Shown in pieces: positions 26,501 through 33,898 of a DNA stretch of 53,201 nucleotides. Origin of the DNA: Bacteroidales bacterium (GTDB lineage Bacteria > Bacteroidota > Bacteroidia > Bacteroidales > VadinHA17); the NCBI GenBank assembly GCA_011620595.1, contig WOYX01000009.1, positions 66,961 through 120,161 on the forward strand. The letters are read 5' to 3'. A program made the position numbers and the translations under genes. Below the pieces are notes generated by a model. The model was not told the DNA's origin. It ran no database searches and saw only the letters and a program-made list of their open reading frames with translations. Position 1 is the first letter of the stretch. Each line of letters starts with the position of its first letter.

Positions 26501-26969
26501 TCTCGCAGATATCACCGATGTCGTCTATGTCGAACCCGGACACTTTAACAAGATGGCAACCTTTGAGATGGCTGAGGAGATCGATGCCATAAACAGGATA
26601 ATGCTCGACGAAAACCGCCATTATGTGCTGATAGGTCCCGGACGCTGGGGATCGCGCGACAGGTTTTTGGGGATACCTGTAGCCTGGCCGCAGATATCCA
26701 ATGCCAAAGTCATAGTGGAGGTGGGACTGCCGGGATACCATCTCGACGCCTCATTGGGGTCACACTTCTTTCATAACGTGACTTCCATGAATATAGGCTA
26801 CTTATCCGTCAATCTCGACGAAGACGAAAATGCCGTGGTCTGGGATAAGCTGAACGAACAGACAGTCATCCACAACGGCAAGTTTTTCCGTCACGTGAGG
26901 TTTCGGAAACCGCTGGTGATACGGATGGATGGAAGAAAGGGTATGGCCGTGATTTCAGTCATGGAGTGA
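23526..26969 (+). CDS. Multidomain PEP/pyruvate-binding (PEP synthase-like) protein
   Basis: An 1147-residue protein with a GAF-like N-terminal region (about 20-140) and two stretches that look like receiver domains (about 170-290 and 335-470, with VILIIEDMADYY and GVISDMRFPEKGE). A PPDK-type PEP/pyruvate-binding nucleotide-grasp domain follows from about 575 to 965 (SFAGGSLGGKGRGLAF, GPLAVRSSSLFEDSLSQPFSGIFGTYL, FYLLQVKPLV). A further 180-residue tail contains IGPGRWGSRDRF. I see no phosphohistidine swivel motif and no TIM-barrel PEP-utilising domain, so it is not a normal PEP synthase. It may be a phosphotransfer sensor-effector, or act with a separate partner. Confidence 0.75.
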   Translation: MDEQPGTGARRDRALQQQEERLKELACINRVTLMLKEGKPVEETLQQLVLLLPSAMQYPDQTAVRIIYEGKSFETPKFSETEWKIIRNFQTIDAEGTIEIFYTTEFPEEDAGPFLKEENDLLRNVSGLITRYINGLKAREFVSQTTQVPEEGEKIADQSTRKLLQEFLDRYNAERDVFHDLMPFMVKEILLVASLYDAYSIEGEGRFSDLMLGEYYQMSLTTLPRVTGVSGEDEAFLRLEARHYDMIIIMVGVDRESPMSLCTKIKERYPYIPTYLLVNNPSVIPYVENQKKHGIPFDNYFVWTGESKVFFAMVKLLEDRVNVENDTKKGLSGVILIIEDMADYYSTYVPMLYTLVLEQTRNLIEEVSADELYKVLKIRARPKILLATNYEEAMLIYNKYKDSLLGVISDMRFPEKGEFNTKAGYNFISHIRQEMPNLPAVLQSSDPDNARFAAELNASFINKNSETLLQDLKSFINYYLGFGHFVYRDTKGRQIAVAKSMKEFQSFLRTVPEDSLEYHAVKNHFSLWLMARGEVKIAKMINPIKLSDFNNVRELREFLLNIVKQRRREMNKGKIVNFDESHVGEETNIVSFAGGSLGGKGRGLAFINTLIYSFDLGRLTPGIKIKTPLTAIIGTDEFDHFMESNHLWDEVTRGKDYPALQRRFVAGSLSTELRNKLRIFLRINTGPLAVRSSSLFEDSLSQPFSGIFGTYLLPNNHPDAEERLTQLCSAIKLVFASIYSNDSRTYFEAINHKVEQEKMAIVIQTVVGRKYGDIYYPHISGMAQSYNFYPVAHMTPSDGFAVMAVGLGQYVLDGERAFRFSPSFPDLDIVPIMDISRFSQVEFYAINMANSDVDLLQGQHAGMVKLKISRAESDGTIQHSASVLSIDDDTLVPGLYAAGPRVINFADILKYDYIPLAPTLKKVLEVFREAFGAPVEIEFAVDLTKDEDGMATFYLLQVKPLVGSGAGYSVDPDSVYDEHTVLVSKKSMGNGLLADITDVVYVEPGHFNKMATFEMAEEIDAINRIMLDENRHYVLIGPGRWGSRDRFLGIPVAWPQISNAKVIVEVGLPGYHLDASLGSHFFHNVTSMNIGYLSVNLDEDENAVVWDKLNEQTVIHNGKFFRHVRFRKPLVIRMDGRKGMAVISVME

Positions 26970-27846
26970 CGCTGGCAGCATAGGTAACCGCTGCCGGGTC
27001 TATCTTCCTTATCAGTCCCTGCAATACGTTGCCCGGACCTGCCTCTATAAACTCAGTAGCCCCGTCAGCTATCATTCTTTTAACACTCTGTGTCCATCTT
27101 ACGGGCGAGGTCAGCTGCGCTATGAGATTATCCGTTATCTCTCCCGGGTCTGTCGTTGGCATGCCTGTAACATTTTGATATACAGGGCATGACGGGGGTC
27201 TGATATCTGTCCTCCTGATAGCATCTTCAAGCTCCAGCCGTGCCGGCTCCATGCATGGAGAGTGGAAGGCGCCGCTGACGGCAAGCGGTATTATCCTCTT
27301 GCCACCCCGTGCCTTCAGCTCTTCCGTGGCTCTGGCCACGCCCTCAATGGTTCCTGAGATCACTATCTGGCCGGGACTGTTGTAATTAGCCGGCACGATG
27401 ATCTCGGTCAGGGAGGCGCACACCTCCTCCACAACGGCATCATCCATGCCTATCACGGCTGCCATGGTCGAGGGGGTCAGACTGCATGCCTTCTGCATGG
27501 CATCGGCCCTGGCTGCCACAAGCGTCAGCCCGGCATCAAATGAGAGGGCGCCGGCGGCTACCAGCGCCGAGAACTCACCGAGGGAGTGACCGGCTACCAT
27601 CGCCGGGACAAAACCTGCACCCATTGCGCGGGTGAGTATCACCGAGTGAAGAAAGATAGCCGGCTGTGTCACGCTTGTCTGCTTCAGCTCCTCGGCACTG
27701 CCCGAAAACATGACATCGGTGATGCGGAAACCGAGGATACCGTTGGCCTTCTCAAACATTTCACGGGCTTCGGGGAAATTATTGTACAACTCCATGCCCA
27801 TACCGGGATACTGCGCTCCCTGCCCTGGAAAAACATATGCTTTCAT
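26959..27846 (-). CDS. fabD: Malonyl-CoA:ACP transacylase
   Basis: A 295-residue FabD that loads malonyl groups onto acyl carrier protein for fatty-acid synthesis. The oxyanion-loop motif FPGQGAQYPGMG opens the protein, the nucleophile serine is in GHSLGEFSAL (about residue 90), and the catalytic His is in SGAFHSPCM (about 200). The 3' end overlaps the convergent PEP-synthase-like gene by 11 bases. Confidence 0.95.
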   Translation of the reverse strand: MKAYVFPGQGAQYPGMGMELYNNFPEAREMFEKANGILGFRITDVMFSGSAEELKQTSVTQPAIFLHSVILTRAMGAGFVPAMVAGHSLGEFSALVAAGALSFDAGLTLVAARADAMQKACSLTPSTMAAVIGMDDAVVEEVCASLTEIIVPANYNSPGQIVISGTIEGVARATEELKARGGKRIIPLAVSGAFHSPCMEPARLELEDAIRRTDIRPPSCPVYQNVTGMPTTDPGEITDNLIAQLTSPVRWTQSVKRMIADGATEFIEAGPGNVLQGLIRKIDPAAVTYAASVTP

Positions 27847-27875
27847 CTTTGGAAAAAAGGGTTAAAATGTTAATC

Positions 27876-28511
27876 TCAATGCAACCTGTTTGCTATCAGG
27901 TGCATGAACTCTTCACGGGTATTCAGGTTCGAGAGGAAACAGCCGGTAAAGGCCGAGGTAGTGGTGACGGAGTTCTGCTTCTGTACGCCCCGTATCTGCA
28001 TGCACATGTGCTGTGCCTCTATGACCACGGCCACACCCAGCGGCTTGAGGTTCTCCTGTATGCAGTTGCGGATCTGCGTTACCAGCCTCTCCTGCACCTG
28101 CAGCCTGGCTGCATAGGTCTCAACCACTCGCGCTATCTTGCTAAGCCCGGTGATGGTGCCGTCAGGGATATAGGCAACATGTGCCTTCCCGATGAAGGGT
28201 AACATGTGGTGCTCGCACATTGAATATATGTCAATGTCCTTTACCAGTACCATGTGCCGGTAATCTTCACGGAACAGCGCACCGCGGAGTATCTCATCAG
28301 GGTCTGACTGGTAGCCCCTGGTGAGAAAGGCCAGAGCCTTGGCAACCCTCTCCGGCGTCTTCAGCAGCCCCTCCCGGTCGGGGTCCTCACCCAGCAGCTT
28401 GAGAATCCTGCTGTAATAACCCGCAATCTCACTGATGATCTCCGGGTTCCATTGTTCAATCTTGTTGTAGTTGTCTGACAGTCTGCCGCTGCCGTCGTTT
28501 AGTTTTTCCAT
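27876..28511 (-). CDS. folE: GTP cyclohydrolase I
   Basis: A 211-residue enzyme converting GTP to dihydroneopterin triphosphate. The zinc-binding block [21 protein letters not shown] is centred on residue 113. [26 protein letters not shown] and a C-terminal cysteine zone [16 protein letters not shown] follow. It lies 86 bases downstream of the PTPS-type gene on the same strand, which would use its product. Confidence 0.95.
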   Translation of the reverse strand: MEKLNDGSGRLSDNYNKIEQWNPEIISEIAGYYSRILKLLGEDPDREGLLKTPERVAKALAFLTRGYQSDPDEILRGALFREDYRHMVLVKDIDIYSMCEHHMLPFIGKAHVAYIPDGTITGLSKIARVVETYAARLQVQERLVTQIRNCIQENLKPLGVAVVIEAQHMCMQIRGVQKQNSVTTTSAFTGCFLSNLNTREEFMHLIANRLH

Positions 28512-28597
28512 GTCAATTGCAATATTCAGCTTTATTTTTCTTTGTTGACTACGTGTTGTCTGCCATAATTGATTTTTTAATGGCTTTTGGCGCTGCG

Positions 28598-29008
28598 TTA
28601 TCCGTAATACTCAACATAATTGTTTTCCGTCTCCTCCACCCTGACACAGTGCAGCAGCGCTCCCTCTGCAGCCAGGGGGGCCTCGAGCTCATCCCATATG
28701 GCCATGGCCAGGCTCTCCGTGGTGGCTACCCTGCCTGCCATGAAGTCGGTCTCGAGGTTCATGTTCCTGTGATCAAGCTTGACGATCACCTTCTCGTTGA
28801 TGATCTCCTTCAGCCGTGTGGCATTCATGAAGTATCCGATGTCAGGATCCGCCTCTCCCTTGACTGTCACCTTCAGGACATAGTTATGACCGTGCCACTG
28901 GGGATTGGAACACTTGCCGTATAGCTTCATATTCTCCTCATCGCTGAGACCTGGTCTGAACATCCGGTGCGCAGCACTGAACCTCTCTCGTCGTGTAATG
29001 AAGATCAT
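28598..29008 (-). CDS. 6-pyruvoyl/6-carboxy-tetrahydropterin synthase family (PTPS/QueD)
   Basis: A 136-residue T-fold enzyme acting on dihydroneopterin triphosphate. Zinc ligands appear as FSAAHRM (His16) and WHGHNY. The catalytic cysteine is in [14 protein letters not shown]. The Cys-to-His spacing (five residues) matches the animal-type PTPS motif rather than the shorter E. coli QueD form. Other blocks are LDHRNMN and ATTESLA. With folE it could serve tetrahydropterin or queuosine synthesis. No other queuosine genes are in the window. Confidence 0.9.
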   Translation of the reverse strand: MIFITRRERFSAAHRMFRPGLSDEENMKLYGKCSNPQWHGHNYVLKVTVKGEADPDIGYFMNATRLKEIINEKVIVKLDHRNMNLETDFMAGRVATTESLAMAIWDELEAPLAAEGALLHCVRVEETENNYVEYYG

Positions 29009-29052
29009 AGCCTTTGAGTTAAATGGTTGCCTTGAATAGGCGTTATTCTGGC

Positions 29053-29060
29053 CAAATATA
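29053..29060 (-). promoter_or_regulatory. -7 box for the PTPS-folE unit
   Basis: The minus strand reads TATATTTG, an exact TAnnTTTG. It lies in the 69-base divergent gap between the PTPS-type gene and mqnB. Confidence 0.5.
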
Positions 29061-29077
29061 ATATATTTATCTTTTTT

Positions 29078-29755
29078 ATGACGGCAAAGGAGATGGAGGA
29101 GAACGGTTCAGATATTCTTATAGCGGTGGCACATCCTTCCGAGGAGGAGGCCGTGCGTAAGGCTGCGGGCATCAGCCGCTGTGAGATACTGGTTACTGGT
29201 GTAGGCGGGGCAGCCATGTCATGGGCCCTGCAGAAACGCTTTGCGGCAGGTTCCCGGCCCTTCCTGGTGATTGGGGCGGGTATAGCAGGAAGCTATGTGG
29301 CGGCGGTTAAAACGGGGGAGGTGGTGGTGGCACGCTCCGACTGTTTTGCAGATATGGGCGTCGACAACAACGGTACCTTCCGTTCACTCTTCCGGGCAAA
29401 CCTGGCAGACCCTGACAGCCACCCCTTCAGCGGGGGAAGAATATATTGCAGCGGCAGGATCTTTGACCTTGCTGCCCGGAATTACAAAACCGTGACCGCC
29501 GCCACGGTCAACATGTCGTCCGGCTCAGCCCCGGTGATAGAACGCATACGCAAGGCCTGGGATCCCGAGATAGAGACGATGGAGGGGGCATGGCTGGCAT
29601 ACACCTGTGCCATGGCTCATATTGAATGGCTCTCGGTGAGGGCCATATCCAACATGGTAGAGCCGCGCGACACCGTAAACTGGGACATACCCCTGGCACT
29701 GCAGAGTCTTGAGAAGGCCATGGGCGATATACTCAAAATGACAGCGGAAGCATGA
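29078..29755 (+). CDS. mqnB: Futalosine hydrolase
   Basis: A 225-residue nucleoside-phosphorylase-like hydrolase that removes the base from futalosine in the alternative menaquinone pathway. Family signs are VTGVGGAAMSWAL, IGAGIAGSY, VARSDCFADMGVD and MEGAWLAYTCA, with LSVRAISNMVEPRD near the C-terminus. Its stop overlaps the mqnD start (ATGA). The mqnD neighbour makes this assignment stronger than the fold alone would allow. Confidence 0.92.
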   Translation: MTAKEMEENGSDILIAVAHPSEEEAVRKAAGISRCEILVTGVGGAAMSWALQKRFAAGSRPFLVIGAGIAGSYVAAVKTGEVVVARSDCFADMGVDNNGTFRSLFRANLADPDSHPFSGGRIYCSGRIFDLAARNYKTVTAATVNMSSGSAPVIERIRKAWDPEIETMEGAWLAYTCAMAHIEWLSVRAISNMVEPRDTVNWDIPLALQSLEKAMGDILKMTAEA

Positions 29756-30582
29756 AACTGACCCTCGGATTCTCTCCCTGCCCCAATGACACCTTCATCT
29801 TCGAGGCGATGGTTCACGGCAGGATTAACACGGAAGGACTGGACTTCGACTGGTTCCTGGCTGACGTTGAGGAGCTCAACGGCCGTGCCATGGAGGGCAG
29901 CGTTGACATCACCAAGATGAGCTACCACGCCTATGCCCTGGCAGCTCAACACTATCTCATACTCGACTCGGGCAGCGCCCTCGGCCGCGGCAACGGCCCG
30001 CTGGTGGTCAGCAAACGCAGGATATGGCCCGATGAACTGGACGATGCCCTCATTGCCATACCGGGGAAGAATACCACCGCCAACCTCCTCTTCAGCATAT
30101 TCTGGCCGGATGCAGCACGCAAGCGCGAGTACCTCTTCTCTGACATACCCGAGGCCATCCTCTCGGGTGAGGTTGACGCCGGGGTGATAATACACGAGAC
30201 AAGGTTTACCTACCAGGCTATGGGACTGCTCAGGGTGACTGACACCGGCGAGCAGTGGGAGAAGCTGACAGGGGGTATGCCATTGCCCCTTGGCGGAATA
30301 GTGGTCAGCCGCAGCCTTGACCCTGACACGGCCACAAAGGTTAACAGGTGTGTAAGGCGCAGCATTGAGTATGCCTTCGCCAATCCGGATCACTCGGTAG
30401 ATTTCATAGCACAGAATGCCCGCGAGACGGAGGCCTCGGTAACGGCTGAACATATCAGGCTATATGTTAACAGCTACAGCCTGTCGCTGGGGCAGGAGGG
30501 GAGAGAGGCAGTGGAGAGGCTGCTGGCACTGGCCCGCGAAAGGAAACTGACAGGATCGCTTCCCGACAGGATATTTCTCTGA
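29752..30582 (+). CDS. mqnD: 1,4-dihydroxy-6-naphthoate synthase
   Basis: A 276-residue periplasmic-binding-protein-fold enzyme that converts cyclic de-hypoxanthine futalosine to 1,4-dihydroxy-6-naphthoate. Signature blocks are LGFSPCPNDTFIFEAMVHG, DVEELNGRAMEGSVDITKMSYHA, LGRGNGPLVVS and DAGVIIHETRFTY. It is translationally coupled to mqnB. The other pathway genes (mqnA, mqnC, mqnE) are not in the window. Confidence 0.94.
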   Translation: MKLTLGFSPCPNDTFIFEAMVHGRINTEGLDFDWFLADVEELNGRAMEGSVDITKMSYHAYALAAQHYLILDSGSALGRGNGPLVVSKRRIWPDELDDALIAIPGKNTTANLLFSIFWPDAARKREYLFSDIPEAILSGEVDAGVIIHETRFTYQAMGLLRVTDTGEQWEKLTGGMPLPLGGIVVSRSLDPDTATKVNRCVRRSIEYAFANPDHSVDFIAQNARETEASVTAEHIRLYVNSYSLSLGQEGREAVERLLALARERKLTGSLPDRIFL

Positions 30583-30647
30583 TAATTCTTTCCTCTCTGA
30601 GCTCTATTTAGTATCTTTACGTAGAAATCCAAATATCCTATCAACTC

Positions 30648-31241
30648 ATGAAATTTGAACTGCCACCCCTCAGTTACTCTCCGGAAGCCCTCGCCCCTCA
30701 TCTGAGCCGCGAGACACTTGAGTACCATCATGGCAAGCATCATCTTGCCTATGTCAACAATCTCAATAACCTCCTCCCCGGTTCACAGTTCGAGGAGGCC
30801 ACACTTGAGACCATGATCCGAAAGGCTGACGGCGGCATCTACAACAATGCTGCCCAGGTGTGGAACCACACGTTTTATTTTGCCGCCTTCTCGCCCTCGG
30901 GAAAGAGAGAGCCCTCCGGCACTGTGGCCAAAGCCATTGATGCTGAATACGGATCATTTGATGCTTTCAAAGAGGCCTTCACCAAGGCAGCCACTTCACT
31001 CTTCGGATCGGGATGGGCATGGCTCGGCATGAAGCCCGACGGCAGGCTTACCATTTCCCAGGAGTCAAATGCCGGCAACCCCCTGCGGGCAGGACTGGTG
31101 CCACTGATGACATGCGATGTATGGGAGCACGCCTATTATATCGATTACCGGAACAGGCGTCCCGATTATATCAGCAATTTCTGGGAGCTGCTCGACTGGA
31201 GAATCATTGGCGAACGGTACGACGAGGCACTGAAAAAATAG
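30648..31241 (+). CDS. Superoxide dismutase, Fe/Mn family
   Basis: A 197-residue SOD. Metal ligands are in YHHGKHH (His near residue 27), WNHTFYF (near 73), and DVWEHAYYIDY (Asp and His near 157-161). The AAQVWNHTFYF and GSGWAWL patterns lean to the iron type, but the metal cannot be settled by eye. The family's oxygen-defence role fits an organism with many oxygen-sensitive ferredoxin enzymes. TATCTTTA at about 30612 may be its -7 box. Confidence 0.94.
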   Translation: MKFELPPLSYSPEALAPHLSRETLEYHHGKHHLAYVNNLNNLLPGSQFEEATLETMIRKADGGIYNNAAQVWNHTFYFAAFSPSGKREPSGTVAKAIDAEYGSFDAFKEAFTKAATSLFGSGWAWLGMKPDGRLTISQESNAGNPLRAGLVPLMTCDVWEHAYYIDYRNRRPDYISNFWELLDWRIIGERYDEALKK

Positions 31242-31256
31242 CTGCCTTATTTTCTC

Positions 31257-31264
31257 TATCTTTG
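31257..31264 (+). promoter_or_regulatory. -7 box for the nitroreductase gene
   Basis: TATCTTTG matches TAnnTTTG and ends only 10 bases before the ATG at 31275. The transcript leader would be just a few bases long. Confidence 0.45.
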
Positions 31265-31274
31265 GCGAAAATTT

Positions 31275-31853
31275 ATGAAAATGAATCTCCGCCAGCTAAT
31301 AGAAAAAAACAGGACAATACGCCGGTTTGACGAGAGTCACACGATCTCTTCCGAAACGCTTGTATCACTTGTTGACCTTGCCAGGCTGTCAGCCTCCGGC
31401 GCCAACCGTCAGCCCCTGAAATATATCCTTGTCACGGAGCCTGGTCAGCGCGAGCTGGTTTTTCCCTGTCTTGCGTGGGCCGCTTACCTTCCCAACTGGG
31501 AGGGACCGGCAGCGGGTGAGCGGCCTTCGGCATACATAATAATACTGGGCGACAAGGAGATATCCGATTCCTTCGGTGTAGATCACGGTATTGCTTCGCA
31601 GAGCATCATGCTCGGCGCCACAGAGGCAGGTCTCGCCGGGTGCATAATCGCCTCTGTGAAGAAAGAGCGCCTGAGAAGCGCCCTGGAGATACCCCGCGAC
31701 TATGAGATACTGCTCGTGCTGGCCCTCGGCAAAGCCGCAGAGGAGGTGGTGCTGGAAGCTGCCGCGAATAATGACATCAAATACTGGAGGGATGAAAAGG
31801 GTGTTCATCACGTTCCCAAGAGAGCGCTCGACGAGATCATACTGCGCAGATAA
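31275..31853 (+). CDS. Nitroreductase-family flavoprotein
   Basis: A 192-residue FMN-dependent oxidoreductase of the nitroreductase superfamily. The N-terminal RRFDES (residues 14-19) and SGANRQPLKY are the usual FMN-phosphate contacts. ASQSIMLGATEAGLAGCIIASV and ALGKAAEEV follow in the expected places. The natural substrate is unknown. It may be a quinone or nitro-compound reductase placed beside superoxide dismutase. Confidence 0.88.
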   Translation: MKMNLRQLIEKNRTIRRFDESHTISSETLVSLVDLARLSASGANRQPLKYILVTEPGQRELVFPCLAWAAYLPNWEGPAAGERPSAYIIILGDKEISDSFGVDHGIASQSIMLGATEAGLAGCIIASVKKERLRSALEIPRDYEILLVLALGKAAEEVVLEAAANNDIKYWRDEKGVHHVPKRALDEIILRR

Positions 31854-32574
31854 GCAGTCATGGCTGCGGCTGTTGCCTCTCCTCCTCCTTGCTGCCTTCA
31901 TGACACGGGGAACGGAAGCACAGGATCTTCAGCCAATGCTCTTTCACGGTGTCATCCTTGACGCTGACACGCGCGAGCCGCTAACCGGTGCCCATTATAC
32001 GGTTAAGAACAGAAGTGCGGGAGCAACCGACAGCAGAGGCATGTTCTCATTCTATGCCCGCCATAATGACACCATAACCTTTACCTCCATGGGGTACCGT
32101 ACTTTCATCATGACTGTGGCCGACACGCTAAGGGCCAGAGAGTACGTGGCGGCGATATGGCTCAGCACCGATACTCTCATGATACCTGCGGTGGTGGTCA
32201 TGCCACGGCTGGGTAACATAAAGGCTGCTATAATGTCCGAGCCGCCGGCAACAAACCAGGAGCTTATCAACGCCACCAACAACCTGAAGATAGCTGCCTG
32301 GCAGGGAATCACCAGTGCCGGCAGGTTGGAAGACCCGGCAACCAACTATGAGCTTCTGCGGCAGAAACAGCGTATCGATGCCTACGAGAAGGGCGGCATA
32401 CCATCATCCCGGATGGTGTCCCTCAGTCCCTTCACAATCATACCGCTGATCTATATCCTCGCCAAAGGCCTCCCCGAGGATCCGGAGCCGCCAAAACCCA
32501 ACATCACCGTTCGGGAACTGGAGAAGCTCCGAAATATGCATGATTCGATTATTTTTAAAGGGCCGGTCAGGTAG
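31792..32574 (+). CDS. Exported carboxypeptidase-regulatory-like domain protein
   Basis: A protein of up to 260 residues. A hydrophobic stretch (LRLLPLLLLAAF) and TEAQ form a signal peptide. Residues about 55-140 resemble the CarboxypepD_reg-like beta-sandwich (FHGVILDADTREPLTGAHYTV ... FTSMGYRTF). The rest is unassigned. Only one ATG (31792) precedes the signal, and it overlaps the nitroreductase gene by 62 bases. A TTG at 31873 is an alternative. Many Bacteroidetes envelope proteins carry this domain, and its specific function here is unknown. Confidence 0.72.
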   Translation: MKRVFITFPRERSTRSYCADKQSWLRLLPLLLLAAFMTRGTEAQDLQPMLFHGVILDADTREPLTGAHYTVKNRSAGATDSRGMFSFYARHNDTITFTSMGYRTFIMTVADTLRAREYVAAIWLSTDTLMIPAVVVMPRLGNIKAAIMSEPPATNQELINATNNLKIAAWQGITSAGRLEDPATNYELLRQKQRIDAYEKGGIPSSRMVSLSPFTIIPLIYILAKGLPEDPEPPKPNITVRELEKLRNMHDSIIFKGPVR

Positions 32575-32576
32575 TT

Positions 32577-32750
32577 TCCAGTCGGCCACCTTCACCACCT
32601 CCTTCGCTTAAGCTAAGGACTTCGTCTGTCGGAGTCGGAGCTCAAAGAAGGCTACGGTTGCTAAAAGCAGTCAGCAGTCAGCGGTTCCCCGGGCTCGCAG
32701 CCTGAATATCTGACTATGAATTAATTCTTCCCACTACTGCCTCTCCCCTG
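32577..32750. repeat. Composite dispersed intergenic repeat, copy 2
   Basis: The blocks CAGTCGGCCACCTTC, CCTTCGCTTAAGCTAAGGACTT, TCTGTCGGAGTCGGA, GGTTGCTAAAAGCAG, two heptamers GCAGTCA (32667-32680), TTAATTCTTCC and CCACTACTGCCT occur in order. The outer blocks match 1376-1490, and the CCTTCGCT...GTCGGAGTCGGA part matches 52566-52604. No coding frame was found in the 32575-32803 gap. Confidence 0.55.
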
Positions 32751-32803
32751 CAATCCGGCTGCTCCCTTCCGAACGTATTGTGTCGGGATTAACGCTGGCC
32801 CCT

Positions 32804-33715
32804 CTATCCTTTGTAAAAAATTGCCTTGATAATGTGCGATGCCATCTTCGGGTTCTCCTTCAGCCTCCTGGTTGAGTAGCCGAACCATTTGGTTCCGAAG
32901 GGAACATAGACCCTCATCCGGTGACCGGCATCAATGATGCTCTTACGCAACTTCGGTGTGACACCGTAGAGCATCTGGAACTCGTACATGTTTTTCGGTA
33001 CGTTATATTTATTGATGAGCTCGTAAGCACCATCTATCAAAGGCCTGTCGTGTGTTGCAATGCCGACATAAACCCTGTTTCTGAACAACAGCTCCAGATC
33101 CCTGAGATAGTGCATGTTAACCTCCTCATACTTTTTGTATGCTATCTCCTCCGGCTCCACATATATCCCCTTGCATAGCCTGAAGTTAGTCGGTATCTCC
33201 GGGGTGTTCATGTCAAGCATTTTCTCCAGGTCACTGTATGTCCTTCTCATGTAAGCCTGTACCACCAGCCCGACGTTCCCGGGGAACTCGGCATGAAGGC
33301 GGCGGTAGAGTTCAATTTCAAGATCGGTACAGGGTGAGTCCTCCATGTCTATCCTGCAGAAGTTATTGTATGATGCTGCCTTCACCACTATCTCGCGCAT
33401 CAGCCTGTAGCATGCCTCCTTGTCTATCAGCAGGCCGAAGCTTGTTGGCTTGAGCGAATAGTTACCGTTTATGCCCTGTCTCTCCGTCTCATCGATGAGA
33501 TCGAGATACTCCTGCTTGTTGGCCTCGGCCTCATCGAGCGACTCAATGAATTCGCCCAGTATATCGAGGGTAACCATCATACCCTGTTCGTTGAGCTCCT
33601 TTGAGACACGCATTGCATCGGACATCTTCTCTCCTGAGATATAGGTGCGCGAAAATATCCAGATGAACTTCTTCGGGAAGTACGGTAGTATAGAGGCAAT
33701 GAGCTTGTTGAACAT
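32804..33715 (-). CDS. Proline dehydrogenase
   Basis: A 303-residue FAD enzyme oxidising proline to pyrroline-5-carboxylate. It has the beta/alpha-barrel signatures of the PRODH family: VTLDILGEF, LKPTSFGL, RIDMEDSPCTD, VGLVVQAYMRRT, RLCKGIYVEP and the C-terminal YEFQMLYGV plus VYVPFGTKWFGYSTRRLKENP. ATG 33715 is chosen over an in-frame TTG at 33745 because that TTG falls inside the -7 box. It lies downstream of, and on the same strand as, the giant iron-sulfur flavoprotein. No P5C dehydrogenase is in the window. Confidence 0.93.
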   Translation of the reverse strand: MFNKLIASILPYFPKKFIWIFSRTYISGEKMSDAMRVSKELNEQGMMVTLDILGEFIESLDEAEANKQEYLDLIDETERQGINGNYSLKPTSFGLLIDKEACYRLMREIVVKAASYNNFCRIDMEDSPCTDLEIELYRRLHAEFPGNVGLVVQAYMRRTYSDLEKMLDMNTPEIPTNFRLCKGIYVEPEEIAYKKYEEVNMHYLRDLELLFRNRVYVGIATHDRPLIDGAYELINKYNVPKNMYEFQMLYGVTPKLRKSIIDAGHRMRVYVPFGTKWFGYSTRRLKENPKMASHIIKAIFYKG

Positions 33716-33742
33716 TATCAGCTGTTTTGGAAATTTGGAGCT

Positions 33743-33750
33743 CAAAGATA
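33743..33750 (-). promoter_or_regulatory. -7 box for proline dehydrogenase
   Basis: The minus strand reads TATCTTTG, an exact TAnnTTTG, 27 bases before ATG 33715. It suggests the gene can be transcribed independently of the upstream flavoprotein gene. Confidence 0.5.
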
Positions 33751-33898
33751 TAAAAAAGCTAAATATGGCACACCGGGCTGTAAGGTTTCACTCGCGGTCC
33801 TTCACTGCCTACGGTGACTCTTACTGCCCGGGCTGCGCAAAGATACGGCAGCGCCGGATCTTGCCTGCAGGAGAGGCCTGCCATGGCTTTCGGTCCCG

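Noticed and set aside
23526-26969. Plain phosphoenolpyruvate synthase annotation
   Set aside because: Only the PEP/pyruvate-binding domain is recognisable. The phosphohistidine and TIM-barrel domains needed for the reaction are not seen.
29617-30453. Minus-strand frame of 278 codons opposite mqnD
   Set aside because: Shadow of mqnD; no recognisable domain.
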